A model generated the notes under the pieces. That model saw only the letters and a list, made by a program, of their open reading frames with translations, did not search any database and had not been told where the DNA came from. From contig VENG01000020.1 in assembly GCA_009711705.1 (NCBI GenBank), positions 30,710-94,709 of the forward strand: a stretch of 64,000 bases of DNA, given 5' to 3'. Shown here in pieces: positions 25,477-34,702 of the stretch; position 1 is the stretch's first letter; every line of letters starts with the position of its first letter. The DNA comes from Bacillota bacterium. GTDB taxonomy: Bacteria; Bacillota; Desulfotomaculia; Desulfotomaculales; VENG01. Made by a program: the position numbers and the translations under genes.

Positions 25477-27075
25477 TTAACCACTGATCTTGTAACGGTA
25501 GTCAGGAATAAGAATAGGAGCAACTCTTTCATTTAATCCAAGCTTGTCTAATTCTTGGTTATACTCAGCAGCATGCTCCAGGTTAAGTTTACCAACTTTA
25601 ACATTCTTGACCTTCTCAGCGGCATTCATACCGGCACGACGGCCAAATACCAAAATGTCCAGCAAAGAGTTACCCATCAAGCGGTTACGCCCGTGTACTC
25701 CACCGGCGCACTCACCTGCAATATAAAGGCCTTCAATTTCAGTTTCAGCTTTATCGTTAATTAATACACCGCCATTCTGGTAATGCAGAGTGGGGTAAAT
25801 AATAATGGGAGTCTCATCCATCTTAATACCGAAGTTATCAAACATACGGAACATGGCCGGGAGTTCTTCTTGTACAGTACCCTTACCATGGATAATATCA
25901 ATCATCGGTGAGTCCAACCATACACCAGAACCACTGGGCACTGTTAAACCTTTACCGCGCTCACGACATTCCCGGATAATGGCTGAGGAAACGGCGTCCC
26001 TTGTTTCTAGCGGATAAAAGAACTGTTCACCTTCAATGTTTACCAGCTGAGCACCTAAACCACGCACTTTCTCTGTTACCAGCTGTCCCACAACCTGCTC
26101 GGGGAAGGCAACACCGGTGGGGTGAAACTGGGTAGCATTCAAAAATGCCAACTTGGCACCGGCCCGGTAACTCATGATAATACCGTCTGCTGTAGCACCA
26201 TAGTGGTTTGTGGTAGGCGACTCATTAATGTGCAGGCGCCCTGATCCACCGGTAGCCATAACAACAGCCTTAGCCCTGACTATATAATACTTTTCAGTTT
26301 CCATATTATACAGGATTGCACCTGCTACTTGTCCCTGGTCATCTTTCAAAAGCTCTACAGCCGGGGCAAATTCAAGCACCTTAACACCCCTGTTACGAGC
26401 CTCATCCCGCAGTGTACGCATTATTTCGGCACCGGTATAGTCATGGGCAAAGTGCATACGCCTACGTGAAGTACCGCCGCCGTGAATAGTATTCATTGTG
26501 CCATCTGGGAACTTGGAGAACATTGCACCAAAATTCTCAAGCCACTCAATACAAATGGGAGCGTCGCTTACCAACGCGCTAACCAATTCGGGAATGTTTA
26601 AAAAGCCACCACCGCCCATAACATCCAGATAATGGATAGGGGGTGAGTCGTTTTCCTTGTCAGCAGCCTGAATACCGCCTTCTGCCATCATTGTATTGGC
26701 ATCACCATGACGCAGCTTGGTAGCCATCAGAACGTCAGCCCCGCCCTCAGCTGCCATAATGGCCGCGGAAGTACCGGCGCCGCCACCACCGATAACCAAT
26801 ACATCTACATCAAAATCTATTTTTTCCAGATCTACGTCCGCCGGGTCAACCCAGGAACGACTCTCCAGAATATCAACGTGCTCATGGGGCAGTGCATCAC
26901 CCTTGTTTGGTCCAAGTTGCACCGGCCTCATTGCCCCGTCCATATAGTCCGGGTGAAAACCACGCAGTAATTTATTCTTTTCTTCCACATTTATACGGGG
27001 AAAGGTTTCGCTCATGCGCTTTTCCCTGGTTTGCTCAACAACCTTTATTAACTCCAGCATTTCCGCTGTGTACAT
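25477..27075 (-). CDS. Fumarate reductase/succinate dehydrogenase-like flavoprotein (TfrA/SdhA type)
   Basis: A 532-residue FAD protein. It has an unusual N-terminal extension of about 85 residues before the dinucleotide motif VLVIGGGGAGTSAAIMA, then MAEGGIQA (FAD contact), HYQNGG and GRNRLMGNSLLDILVFGRRAG near the C-terminus. These are the landmarks of the fumarate reductase/succinate dehydrogenase/aspartate oxidase family. It is the last gene of an operon with an FrdB-like and two Hdr-like subunits, so it probably interconverts fumarate and succinate, or a similar enoate, coupled to a thiol/disulfide or quinone. Confidence 0.9.
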   Translation of the reverse strand: MYTAEMLELIKVVEQTREKRMSETFPRINVEEKNKLLRGFHPDYMDGAMRPVQLGPNKGDALPHEHVDILESRSWVDPADVDLEKIDFDVDVLVIGGGGAGTSAAIMAAEGGADVLMATKLRHGDANTMMAEGGIQAADKENDSPPIHYLDVMGGGGFLNIPELVSALVSDAPICIEWLENFGAMFSKFPDGTMNTIHGGGTSRRRMHFAHDYTGAEIMRTLRDEARNRGVKVLEFAPAVELLKDDQGQVAGAILYNMETEKYYIVRAKAVVMATGGSGRLHINESPTTNHYGATADGIIMSYRAGAKLAFLNATQFHPTGVAFPEQVVGQLVTEKVRGLGAQLVNIEGEQFFYPLETRDAVSSAIIRECRERGKGLTVPSGSGVWLDSPMIDIIHGKGTVQEELPAMFRMFDNFGIKMDETPIIIYPTLHYQNGGVLINDKAETEIEGLYIAGECAGGVHGRNRLMGNSLLDILVFGRRAGMNAAEKVKNVKVGKLNLEHAAEYNQELDKLGLNERVAPILIPDYRYKISG

Positions 27076-27130
27076 TTTGTCACCATCCTTTTCTCATTAT
27101 CACGAGCAGCCACAATTCATACGGGCAGCC

Positions 27131-27811
27131 TTATTGCTCCATATCGCGATCATCATAAATCTTGGTAAGCTCTTCTTGGGTCTTACCCATCAGATCGTTC
27201 AATTCGCCATCAAACTTGCCGGACTTAATTTCCTCCACCCGCTTGGCCAGGTGCTCAGCCTTAGGAATAATGTGGCGCCCGTAAAGCCTACGGCACAGAA
27301 TACCAACATTATAATGAACAATCTCGGCAGGACAACGGGAAACACACAGCCCGCACATAATGCAGTCAAAGGACATGTGAGCCGCTTTTTCTATGTCACC
27401 GCGCTGAGCCGCTGCTATATAGTCCATAACATCGAGGCCCTGTGGGCAAATCTTGGTGCACTGGTTACAGCCCAAGCAGCGAGTTACTTCCGGATAATTA
27501 GTAAGAATGGTGGATAGCTCAGGAGTTAGCTCTTGTAAGTTATAAGTTGACCGGTTAGCCGGGTAGAAAGGAATCTGGGCTAGGTACATTCCTTCTTCCG
27601 CTTGCAACTGACAGGCCAGTCCACTGCGCAGGCGAAAATCACCGGGCTTCCTGTACACGGTACCACAAGCACCACAGAAACCGCCCCGGCAGCCACAACC
27701 CCTGACAAACTGGTAACCGGCAAATTCCATGGCCTTCATAATGGTTACCCCGGCAGGAACTTCATACTGCTTGTTCATAATATAAATGTTGACCATTTTT
27801 TCTTCAGGCAT
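27131..27811 (-). CDS. FrdB/SdhB-like iron-sulfur subunit
   Basis: A 226-residue protein with an N-terminal plant-type [2Fe-2S] region (GCGCRGGFCGACGTVY, about residues 38-53, with a fourth Cys in SGLACQL) and two [4Fe-4S] motifs, CLGCNQCTKICP (about 112) and CIMCGLCVSRCP (about 150). It would relay electrons between the flavoprotein and the Hdr-like subunits. It starts at ATG after AAGGAGG, 33 bases after the HdrB-like gene. The [2Fe-2S] spacing is Cys-rich compared with standard SdhB. Confidence 0.9.
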   Translation of the reverse strand: MPEEKMVNIYIMNKQYEVPAGVTIMKAMEFAGYQFVRGCGCRGGFCGACGTVYRKPGDFRLRSGLACQLQAEEGMYLAQIPFYPANRSTYNLQELTPELSTILTNYPEVTRCLGCNQCTKICPQGLDVMDYIAAAQRGDIEKAAHMSFDCIMCGLCVSRCPAEIVHYNVGILCRRLYGRHIIPKAEHLAKRVEEIKSGKFDGELNDLMGKTQEELTKIYDDRDMEQ

Positions 27812-27844
27812 ACGCTTGCCTCCTTATCATGCAATAGTTGCAAT

Positions 27845-28708
27845 TTAACCTTGTAACAACGGTTTAGGATCGACATAATTCTTTTCTAATCCCAGCTTTT
27901 CAACAGGCACGTCGAGAGCCACACCTAAAAGCTGAGTAAAATACAACACCGGTATTTTGTTAAAACTACTGTCTTCTTCCGCTATTTTTTCTTGTATCCA
28001 ATCGAGGTTAAATTGACAGAGTGGACAGCTGGTGATAATAACTTGGGCACCCTTCGCTTTCGCGCCTTCAAGGATTTCCCGCACTTTCTTAACCACCAAA
28101 TCATATGTTTTCATTACCTGGTAAGACCCACAACATGTGGTCTTATACTTAAAGTCAACTGCCTCTGCTCCCATAGCACTAACTAAATCTTCCATGACTG
28201 TGGGATTTTCCGGTTCCTCATCAAATTGCATCTCCGTAGCCGGGCGGGAAAGCATACACCCGTAGTAACTCGCCACTTTGATACCTTTCAACTTATTGTT
28301 CACCTTTTTCTGCAGGGAATCAAACCCAACATCATCCCTGAGCAGTTCCAAAGGATGAACAAGCTTTGTTTCCCCTGCATATTCCTCTTCTAAGAACTGG
28401 GTTAATTTTGTACGAGTTTCTTCATCATTCTTAATAGCATGGTTAACACGCTTAAGCACGTTATAGCAAAAAGAACATACTGTAACCAGGCGGCCGTCAT
28501 CTTCTTTGGATGCATTGATTAAAATACGGGCTGCCGCTACCTTACCCATGTAGTTATCCTGGGCCAGCGGATATACCGTCCCACAGCAAGTCCATTCAGG
28601 CAGTTCGGCTACTTCCAACCCTAAAGCGGCCAGTGTTGCCCGAGTGGAGTCATCCAACCCCGTGGCCTTGGTTTTTAATGTACACCCTGGGAAATACGGA
28701 ATGGCCAT
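27845..28708 (-). CDS. HdrB/SdhE-like CCG-domain protein
   Basis: A 287-residue protein with two CCG domains: YFPGCTLKT...WTCCGTVY...CSFCYN and YYGCMLSRP...TCCGSYQ...CPLCQFN. HdrB-like subunits fused or attached to fumarate reductases occur in methanogen thiol:fumarate reductase (TfrB) and in archaeal and epsilonproteobacterial type-E succinate/methylmenaquinol enzymes (SdhE/MfrE). Here it is a separate chain, between HdrC-like and FrdB-like genes. It supplies the disulfide- or quinone-facing active site of the complex. Confidence 0.92.
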   Translation of the reverse strand: MAIPYFPGCTLKTKATGLDDSTRATLAALGLEVAELPEWTCCGTVYPLAQDNYMGKVAAARILINASKEDDGRLVTVCSFCYNVLKRVNHAIKNDEETRTKLTQFLEEEYAGETKLVHPLELLRDDVGFDSLQKKVNNKLKGIKVASYYGCMLSRPATEMQFDEEPENPTVMEDLVSAMGAEAVDFKYKTTCCGSYQVMKTYDLVVKKVREILEGAKAKGAQVIITSCPLCQFNLDWIQEKIAEEDSSFNKIPVLYFTQLLGVALDVPVEKLGLEKNYVDPKPLLQG

Positions 28709-28720
28709 TTTATCCCTCCT

Positions 28721-29101
28721 TTATGCGCTAAGTTTGCGAAATCCACTGGTCAAGGCCATTTGGGGAACTTCCGTCAGCAGTTCCAGCGGAATATCTTCCA
28801 GAACCAGAACCTCGTTTCCTTGACGCAGGTTAACCACTCGCAATGCCTCCATTACGCGGGCAATATCAATACCGCGCGGGCAGCGGGCAGTGCAAGTAAG
28901 ACATGTAGTGCACATCCAAATAGACGGAGATTCCAGCACCCTGTCTTTTCCCAGTTGAAGCAGGCGCATTACCTGCCTGGGCAGCTCTTCCATCGCACCA
29001 ATCCCTGTGCAGCTCGCACTGCAGGTCCCACACTGCATGCAGAGGTTGGGATTTTGTTCACTAATTTCTTTAATCTTAGACGTAAAACCATCCTTGACCA
29101 T
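28721..29101 (-). CDS. HdrC-like ferredoxin subunit
   Basis: A 126-residue protein with two [4Fe-4S] motifs, CMQCGTCSASC (about residue 21) and CTTCLTCTARCP (about 61), shorter than the HdrC of the first Hdr operon. It is the first gene of the HdrC-HdrB-FrdB-FrdA operon, 12 bases from the next gene. Role: electron relay to the HdrB-like subunit. Confidence 0.92.
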   Translation of the reverse strand: MVKDGFTSKIKEISEQNPNLCMQCGTCSASCTGIGAMEELPRQVMRLLQLGKDRVLESPSIWMCTTCLTCTARCPRGIDIARVMEALRVVNLRQGNEVLVLEDIPLELLTEVPQMALTSGFRKLSA

Positions 29102-29318
29102 AGCATCTACCCCTTTATTAGCTAATTGGTTCCTTAAAAAAAATTAAGATATGCCTGGCTGACTAAAAGACAATTCAGGCGTAGCCATAAACTGATACCT
29201 TTGGCTTCACCGCATATGCTCCCCCCCTTAAGCCACTCAACATTCTCAAACTATTGCAAAAATGATACCAGGATAATAATACTTTTCACAAGGCTCACAA
29301 GCCGCCCTGAGAAAATCA

Positions 29319-29334
29319 ATTAGCACTTGCTAAT
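29319..29334. promoter_or_regulatory. 16-base palindrome upstream of the Frd/Hdr operon
   Basis: ATTAGCA-CT-TGCTAAT, perfectly symmetric, about 220 bases upstream of the HdrC-like start in a 450-base AT-rich gap that holds no gene. The half-site resembles half of a CIRCE element but the inverted arrangement differs; the binding protein is unknown. Confidence 0.4.
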
Positions 29335-29518
29335 ATTTTTTGGTACCAAAGACAAAAATTGTACACACCTATGTTCTAGTTTTTAGATTGTGGAATTTTT
29401 TAAAACTTTAAAACTAATGTAATATCTAAATATATTCTCCGGCGGTTTACATTTCCCTGCTAAATTTCCGTCAAAATTGTCGACTAAACGACAGAATGTT
29501 TATTATCTAACATTAAGA

Positions 29519-29548
29519 AAAAAACCTCCAGGTACCCTGGAGGTTTTT
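29519..29548 (-). terminator. Rho-independent terminator after the SRPBCC gene
   Basis: AAACCTCCAGG / CCTGGAGGTTT stem with A- and T-runs on both sides, immediately after the minus-strand stop at 29556. Confidence 0.85.
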
Positions 29549-29555
29549 CATAACA

Positions 29556-30173
29556 TCATAACAGGCCTTGAAGGGCCGACTTTAAGTATATCATCATCAC
29601 GCCAAAGATGAACAATACCAGCACAGCCCCTTGAATGAGTAAAATAAGTAAGGCTATGCGGCGTTGGGAAGGAGTCATGGGAAGCCACGTCTTCTCCATA
29701 ATGCGGCGCATAACCCTGTTGTAAAGTGAGCTTTTTTCATACAGCCGGAGGTACTGCGCAATACTTCGTATCCAAAGCAGGTGGTCCCGGGACAAGCGGT
29801 CAATATGTTTAAAATCTATGTCTTCTGAAAGGCGATAAACTTCCTTCAATATTAACCGGGAACCCCCTTCCCGTGGTTGAATTTCAAAAATAACACGTCT
29901 GTCCTCTGTCTGAAATGCCCACTCAATCCTGTGACCTTCCCTGCATTCATCGATCATTATCTGATCATTGGAATCCTGGCCGGTTACATCATCCACCAGT
30001 TCCAACCCATACCCGGCATCCCCTGCAAGGGCGGTATCATTCAACTTTTCCACCCTTTTAACTTCGAAATAAGGAGTTAAGTCCAATAGCAGCTTAACGT
30101 TGCGAAGGAAATCAAATATCTTCTCCGGTTTCAGGTTAAGGTCAGCGCCCCGTTCAAATTCGTACGTTTGCAT
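29556..30173 (-). CDS. SRPBCC-domain protein with C-terminal membrane helix
   Basis: A 205-residue protein whose first 150 residues fit the START/SRPBCC ligand-binding fold (LNLKPEKIFDFLRNVKLLLDLTPYFEVKRVE; EWAFQTEDRRVIFEIQP; LILKEVYRLSE). A C-terminal hydrophobic segment, IALLILLIQGAVLVLFIFGVMM, anchors it in the membrane. It may carry a lipid or hydrophobic ligand. Its gene follows a universal stress protein gene by about 25 bases; both follow the YeiH transporter behind a terminator. Exact function unknown. Confidence 0.75.
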   Translation of the reverse strand: MQTYEFERGADLNLKPEKIFDFLRNVKLLLDLTPYFEVKRVEKLNDTALAGDAGYGLELVDDVTGQDSNDQIMIDECREGHRIEWAFQTEDRRVIFEIQPREGGSRLILKEVYRLSEDIDFKHIDRLSRDHLLWIRSIAQYLRLYEKSSLYNRVMRRIMEKTWLPMTPSQRRIALLILLIQGAVLVLFIFGVMMIYLKSALQGLL

Positions 30174-30197
30174 GAAAAACCCCTTCCTAGGAGAGAG

Positions 30198-30647
30198 CTA
30201 CTGTATTTTTACCGTTAACAGCGGCACATCTAAAACTTTTTGCAGCTTTTCCGGCAGGTTTCCCGATTTGTACTTTTCCAACCCGCGTAATCGCTTACCT
30301 CCGACAACCACAATATCGTAATAGTTATCTTGCGTTTCACCAACAATTTCCTCCAGGGGCACACCGTGGCGACTTTTGGTATTGTATTTCAAGTCTTTTA
30401 CCTGTGCCTGTTTGCCAAAATAGGTAAGAATCTCGGCACACTGATCCTGCAGCATATCATCCACGTACGCCACATATTCCCTGCGACCGGTAGCATAAAT
30501 CTCATGATGAAACTGTTTCAAATACGGGTTTTCGACATGTAAGGCAGTAATCCGTGCATTAACTGCTCCCGCTAAAAAAATAGCATATTCCTGTGCCTTC
30601 TGAGAATGTTCCTCTCCGTCGAGGCAAACCAAAATTTGCTTTATCAA
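30198..30647 (-). CDS. UspA-family universal stress protein
   Basis: A 149-residue protein from TTG 30647, chosen because GGAGG lies seven bases upstream; an ATG at 30665 is upstream of that site. It shows the Usp fold: MIKQILVCLDGEEHSQKA at the N-terminus and DIVVVGGKRLRG-x(n)-SGN...VPLLTVKIQ at the C-terminus. The ATP-binding G-x2-G-x9-G-S/T motif is present only in degenerate form (GGKRLRGLEKYKSGN). Usp proteins respond to stress and often pair with transporters. It lies between the YeiH transporter and the SRPBCC protein. Confidence 0.85.
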   Translation of the reverse strand: MIKQILVCLDGEEHSQKAQEYAIFLAGAVNARITALHVENPYLKQFHHEIYATGRREYVAYVDDMLQDQCAEILTYFGKQAQVKDLKYNTKSRHGVPLEEIVGETQDNYYDIVVVGGKRLRGLEKYKSGNLPEKLQKVLDVPLLTVKIQ

Positions 30648-30680
30648 ATCACTGCCTCCGTTCATCGCTAAGTTTAGGTT

Positions 30681-30716
30681 AAAAAACCACAGGGGGAGGC
30701 ACCCCTCCCCTGTGGT
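30681..30716 (-). terminator. Rho-independent terminator after yeiH-like gene 1
   Basis: AACCACAGGGG... / ...CCCCTGTGGTT stem followed on the minus strand by T6. Confidence 0.9.
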
Positions 30717-30741
30717 TAATTATTCACCACTCCCGAACTGG

Positions 30742-31917
30742 TTATCCACCTACAACAGTCAGCAGTTCGGCACCAATCAGGTAAACGGCAATTAATCCAA
30801 GGACCGCCTTAGCTAAAGCAGCACCGAAGCCAATAGCAAAGGCTGTGCCGCCGGCCTTCTTCAGGTCATCAATAGAAATCATGAGTCCAATACCTGCAAA
30901 ACCAACGGCGAAGAACCATTTATACATATTATTAATAGCCCAGAATGCGGAACCTTCAACATCAGGCCCGCCGAAAAAGCCGGTATTAGCACTGTTTAAT
31001 CCAACAAAGATGAAGAAACCAATTATAAATACAGGGAACTTATCTTTAAATAGTTGCCACTTGTCAATATTAACATTTCCTACACTATTTGCACCGGCGG
31101 TAGCAACATCTCCTCCACGGCCAGCTGCATTGGCAGCTTGCCCTTTGATAACATAGTACCACAGAGAAAACAGCACGATAACCGGGATAAACATAATCCG
31201 TGCGGCGTTAATCAGCACAGCGGTATCCCGCGCACCCGCACCGTACCACTCGGCAGAGGCAATCAGCTGGGCCGTATTCAGGATAGCCAGCGCTACCCAG
31301 GCACCAAATTGTGCTTGTTCCAGACCAAGAGCCATACCTATATACGGGAAGATAAACAGCATTACAGTACCAAAAAGCAAAATTGTACCGATAGCATAAG
31401 CTAGATCACGAGGTTTAGACCGTACAACAGGTGCCGTAGCAATAATGGCAGAAACACCACAAATTCCGGTTCCTGCTGCCATAATACCACCCAAGCCGTC
31501 GGGGGCACCAAATTTTTTGGACACCACCATTACTGTCGCCGCAGTACCGAAAATAAATATGCTGGTCAGCAGCAGCCCCACGCCGCCTACCTTAATTACA
31601 TCAGACCATACATAGTGAACACCAAGAAGAATAATACCGGGTTTAATAATGGGACGGGCGGCCATAATTCCGCGCATCCAAGACTTCGGCACCCCTACCG
31701 TATTACGGATTAAGATTCCACCTAACAGCAAAATAGCAACATACTTGAACTGGGCACTTACATACAGGAACGTAGCCCAGCCTACACCATCCTGGTGCAA
31801 TACTTTTAAAGTATGACTAAAGTTCATAGCCAGGTATGCAAATATAATACAAACTATAAGGCCTGGAATGGCTTGTTTCCAATCAGGAGATATTAAACCT
31901 TTTGCTTTTTCTCCCAC
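30742..31917 (-). CDS. YeiH-family putative sulfate exporter 1
   Basis: A 391-residue membrane protein with about ten helices, of the Cons_hypoth698/YeiH family. The GILIRNTVGVP motif, the central MAAGTGICGVSAIIATAPVVRSK signature and the GLMISIDDLKKAGGTAFAIGF tail are family landmarks. Related proteins are annotated as sulfate exporters or anion transporters, but few have been tested. The start is GTG behind GGGGGA. A 59-residue membrane protein is encoded just upstream in the same operon. In a sulfate reducer such a protein could balance sulfate, sulfite or sulfonate. Confidence 0.9.
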   Translation of the reverse strand: MGEKAKGLISPDWKQAIPGLIVCIIFAYLAMNFSHTLKVLHQDGVGWATFLYVSAQFKYVAILLLGGILIRNTVGVPKSWMRGIMAARPIIKPGIILLGVHYVWSDVIKVGGVGLLLTSIFIFGTAATVMVVSKKFGAPDGLGGIMAAGTGICGVSAIIATAPVVRSKPRDLAYAIGTILLFGTVMLFIFPYIGMALGLEQAQFGAWVALAILNTAQLIASAEWYGAGARDTAVLINAARIMFIPVIVLFSLWYYVIKGQAANAAGRGGDVATAGANSVGNVNIDKWQLFKDKFPVFIIGFFIFVGLNSANTGFFGGPDVEGSAFWAINNMYKWFFAVGFAGIGLMISIDDLKKAGGTAFAIGFGAALAKAVLGLIAVYLIGAELLTVVGG

Positions 31918-31954
31918 GATGACTTCCCCCCTCAGAAATTTAAGAAATAATTAA

Positions 31955-32134
31955 TTAAATCCAATATAAAGTGCTTTTAAAAAATTGTGTAACCTGCTCC
32001 GGAAAAGCCCAGCAAATCAAGAAAGCTACCACTGCCAGTAAAATAGCCATAATATCTTCAGCTCTTTCCGCGGAAAAGGTATCGTCGGCCTTTGCACTGA
32101 GATCAATATCCGGGTTTCTGTTTTCCTGTGCCAT
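31955..32134 (-). CDS. Small membrane protein paired with YeiH 1
   Basis: A 59-residue protein starting at the ATG at 32134, after AAAGGGGGGG. A polar N-half ends in SAERAEDIMAIL, then one hydrophobic helix (LLAVVAFLICWAF) and a short tail. The ER-x-ED-x-x-A motif before the helix is shared with the 47-residue protein beside the second YeiH gene. A constant partner suggests a small accessory subunit. No known family name comes to mind. Confidence 0.8.
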   Translation of the reverse strand: MAQENRNPDIDLSAKADDTFSAERAEDIMAILLAVVAFLICWAFPEQVTQFFKSTLYWI

Positions 32135-32428
32135 GATGTCCCCCCCTTTCATTAATATTAATTAGTAGATCAGTTTAGTTAATTAGGTATGATACTTTAA
32201 AGGAATTAATAGTTTGGATAAATATTTATAATACTATTTGCATTAATCTTATCTTTTTCAAGGGCAAATTCAATACATGTAGTTCATTGTGAAGGTTTTG
32301 AGTCCCCGCCTGGACAATTATTATACTTCCGGTGACCTTTTTCGTTCATTCTGCTGATACTTTATATTCTCATCAATGAACATTACCGTTTTTGTAAGAA
32401 ATTTTTAATACACTGTAGATAGGTGATT

Positions 32429-34045
32429 ATGATGCCTCAAAACAAATTCAATAAATGGCTATTGGTACTCTTGTCAAGCATTTTCTTGCTCCCCCTGCTT
32501 CACCTTTTTGATTCGTATACCATACCCCAAAGGGTTCATAAACTGACCCGGGATACCGAAATCTTAAGTTCCAGTTATGATTTATCTCTGGACATTTCTG
32601 CAATGATTTCAAATACCCGTGCTTATGTTTTATACTCTGAGGAAAAATATGTTGAAGAATTCCACAGTATAAGCACCCGGCTCACAAAAAAAGAGATCAA
32701 CCTTTATAATATGGTCGACTCTTCAGAAAAAGAAATCATCAGTGAATTAATGATATCGAGCAAGAAATATGTTTCCCTTGTGGAAGAAGACATTATCACC
32801 GCTGTACAACAAGGCGATAAAAAGACTATAGAGCTGCTAAAGAACCGGCATGAGTTTTTAAGCTCTGAACTTAAGGAGAAGATCAGTTCCGTCCGGCAAC
32901 TTCGCCAAGAAGCAATGGATAAAGATTTATCTACCATTATTTCCCTTCAGGCCACAAAGAGAACACTTTCCATCATCACAATATTCACTTCTTTACTGCT
33001 TTTGTTGATCGGGACACGTAAGTTCCTTTGGCCACTACTAACTGAATTCAGCCGTATGGACCAATTGACAACCCAACTTAAGAACCCGGTAGTTATCACA
33101 ACTTCCAAAGGATACGTTACAAAGATCAATAAAGCAGCGCAAGACCTTCTATCAACACCTGCAGAAAGAGTAGAGGGTAAGACGTTAAATGAAGCAGTTA
33201 GCAATTTCCCCTACACCCAGAGTATAATACAACCACTCTTTAACGTTATTCTGGACGGAGAAGATATTAACGCTTACCAAACATTTTACAGCCGTTCAGG
33301 ATACAAAACCCTGTTGACGGTAGATTATATACCATTTTCCTTGTATAACAGACCGGCCGGAGCAGCAATGATTGCCCAGCCAAGTGAGATACGGCGCGAC
33401 AAAAGTTTTTTGTTTGAGGCCATTGAGTCAGAGCGGAAAAAGATTTCCATTGAAATACACGATTGGATCGGACGCAATATGTCCCCCATCATACATTCAC
33501 TGGATTACATTTTAAATGTCGGGGCAGAGAGTATTCCGCCACATACCAATGACCAGCTAGTTCAATTGAGAAAACACTGTCAAAATGCCGCCAATGATAT
33601 GAGAAGCATCATGAACGACATTCATCCTTACTTAATAGATAAAGTAGGGCTTCTGTCCGCTCTGGAATCCTACGCCCGCAATTTCGAACAAACGCATGGC
33701 GTCAAAGTCTATTTATTCTACCAGGACCGCCCGCTGGACTTAAGCAAGACGGCTCAGATTGTAATTTACCGGATAACCCAAGAGGCGTTAACCAATGTAA
33801 CCAAGCACAGTAATGCCAACGAAGTAGATATTTTCTTTACCCAGGAAGACCATTTATTAAAGATAGAAATTGTCGATAACGGCGATATTCCCCACTCTGA
33901 GGGAGGCGGCAAAGGGTTATGGGGTATGAAAGAACGAGCGAATTTAATCGGCGGTGATTTAGTTTATGGGTTTGCGGAGAGCGGTTTTGCCGTAACCCTT
34001 ACCATCCCGCTCTTAAAGGAGGGACAAGCCGGTGGACAAGATTGA
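32429..34045 (+). CDS. Sensor histidine kinase, NarX/LuxR-associated type
   Basis: About 538 residues. The N-terminus has a membrane helix (about residues 10-28), an extracytoplasmic helical sensor of about 140 residues and a second helix (about 180-197), then a PAS domain (about 210-320). The C-terminal HisKA_3/HATPase module has the phospho-acceptor in ISIEIHDWIGRNM (His about 344), N-box ITQEALTNVTKHS and G-box GKGLWGMKERA. The start is ATG 32429 or 32432, with a weak AGGTG ribosome-binding site. It overlaps the response-regulator gene by 14 bases. It diverges from the YeiH 1 operon, which it may control. Confidence 0.93.
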   Translation: MMPQNKFNKWLLVLLSSIFLLPLLHLFDSYTIPQRVHKLTRDTEILSSSYDLSLDISAMISNTRAYVLYSEEKYVEEFHSISTRLTKKEINLYNMVDSSEKEIISELMISSKKYVSLVEEDIITAVQQGDKKTIELLKNRHEFLSSELKEKISSVRQLRQEAMDKDLSTIISLQATKRTLSIITIFTSLLLLLIGTRKFLWPLLTEFSRMDQLTTQLKNPVVITTSKGYVTKINKAAQDLLSTPAERVEGKTLNEAVSNFPYTQSIIQPLFNVILDGEDINAYQTFYSRSGYKTLLTVDYIPFSLYNRPAGAAMIAQPSEIRRDKSFLFEAIESERKKISIEIHDWIGRNMSPIIHSLDYILNVGAESIPPHTNDQLVQLRKHCQNAANDMRSIMNDIHPYLIDKVGLLSALESYARNFEQTHGVKVYLFYQDRPLDLSKTAQIVIYRITQEALTNVTKHSNANEVDIFFTQEDHLLKIEIVDNGDIPHSEGGGKGLWGMKERANLIGGDLVYGFAESGFAVTLTIPLLKEGQAGGQD

Positions 34046-34655
34046 GGAAATAAAAATTATGCTGGTGGAAGATCACCATATTGTCAGGGAAGGCCTACGG
34101 CGTCTCATCGAAATGGAGCCCGGCATGATGGTGGTAGCGGAAGCGGGCTCGTGCAAAGAAGCCATGGCCAACCTGCAAAAGGATACCGATATCATCCTTT
34201 TGGATATTAAGCTTCCGGATGGAGACGGCCTTGAGCTTTGTGAACATATTTCCCCGAAAATCCCCGGCGTGAAATATATCGCCCTCACCACATACGATGA
34301 CCCATTGTTTGTAAAAAAAGCAATGGAACACGGGGTGAATGGCTTTATTCCCAAGCATGCATCTTTTGATGAAATCAAATCGGCAATCACAATCACCCTC
34401 AGGGACGGCCGCTACCTTTATCCCGGCCTGGATACAAGTAAATTGTTTAACCTGTCTGAAACAGGATTAAACAACATGGAAATTAAGATTTTACAATTAA
34501 TTGCCACCGGGGAAAACCAAAAAGACATCGCCGAAAAATTATTTATCAGCCTTTCCACGCTGCGAAGGAGACTTAAGGGAATATGTACCAAACTGGGAGT
34601 AAAAACGACTGAAGAAGCAGTTGCATCCGCGGCCAAAAAAGGATTAATACATTAG
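34032..34655 (+). CDS. NarL/FixJ-family response regulator
   Basis: A 207-residue regulator: receiver domain with acidic pocket VEDHH and phospho-Asp58 in LLDIKLPDG, followed by a LuxR-type helix-turn-helix (LSETGLNNMEIKILQLIATGENQKDIAEKLFIS..., about residues 140-200). GTG start at 34032 inside the kinase gene, with AAGGAGGG eight bases upstream, so expression is coupled. Likely targets are the neighbouring YeiH, Usp and PAS genes; no binding site was identified. Confidence 0.94.
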   Translation: MDKIEEIKIMLVEDHHIVREGLRRLIEMEPGMMVVAEAGSCKEAMANLQKDTDIILLDIKLPDGDGLELCEHISPKIPGVKYIALTTYDDPLFVKKAMEHGVNGFIPKHASFDEIKSAITITLRDGRYLYPGLDTSKLFNLSETGLNNMEIKILQLIATGENQKDIAEKLFISLSTLRRRLKGICTKLGVKTTEEAVASAAKKGLIH

Positions 34656-34702
34656 AATCTCTCTAACTTTGGATTTAGCAACCTCTTACAGGGAGGCAGC
34701 TT

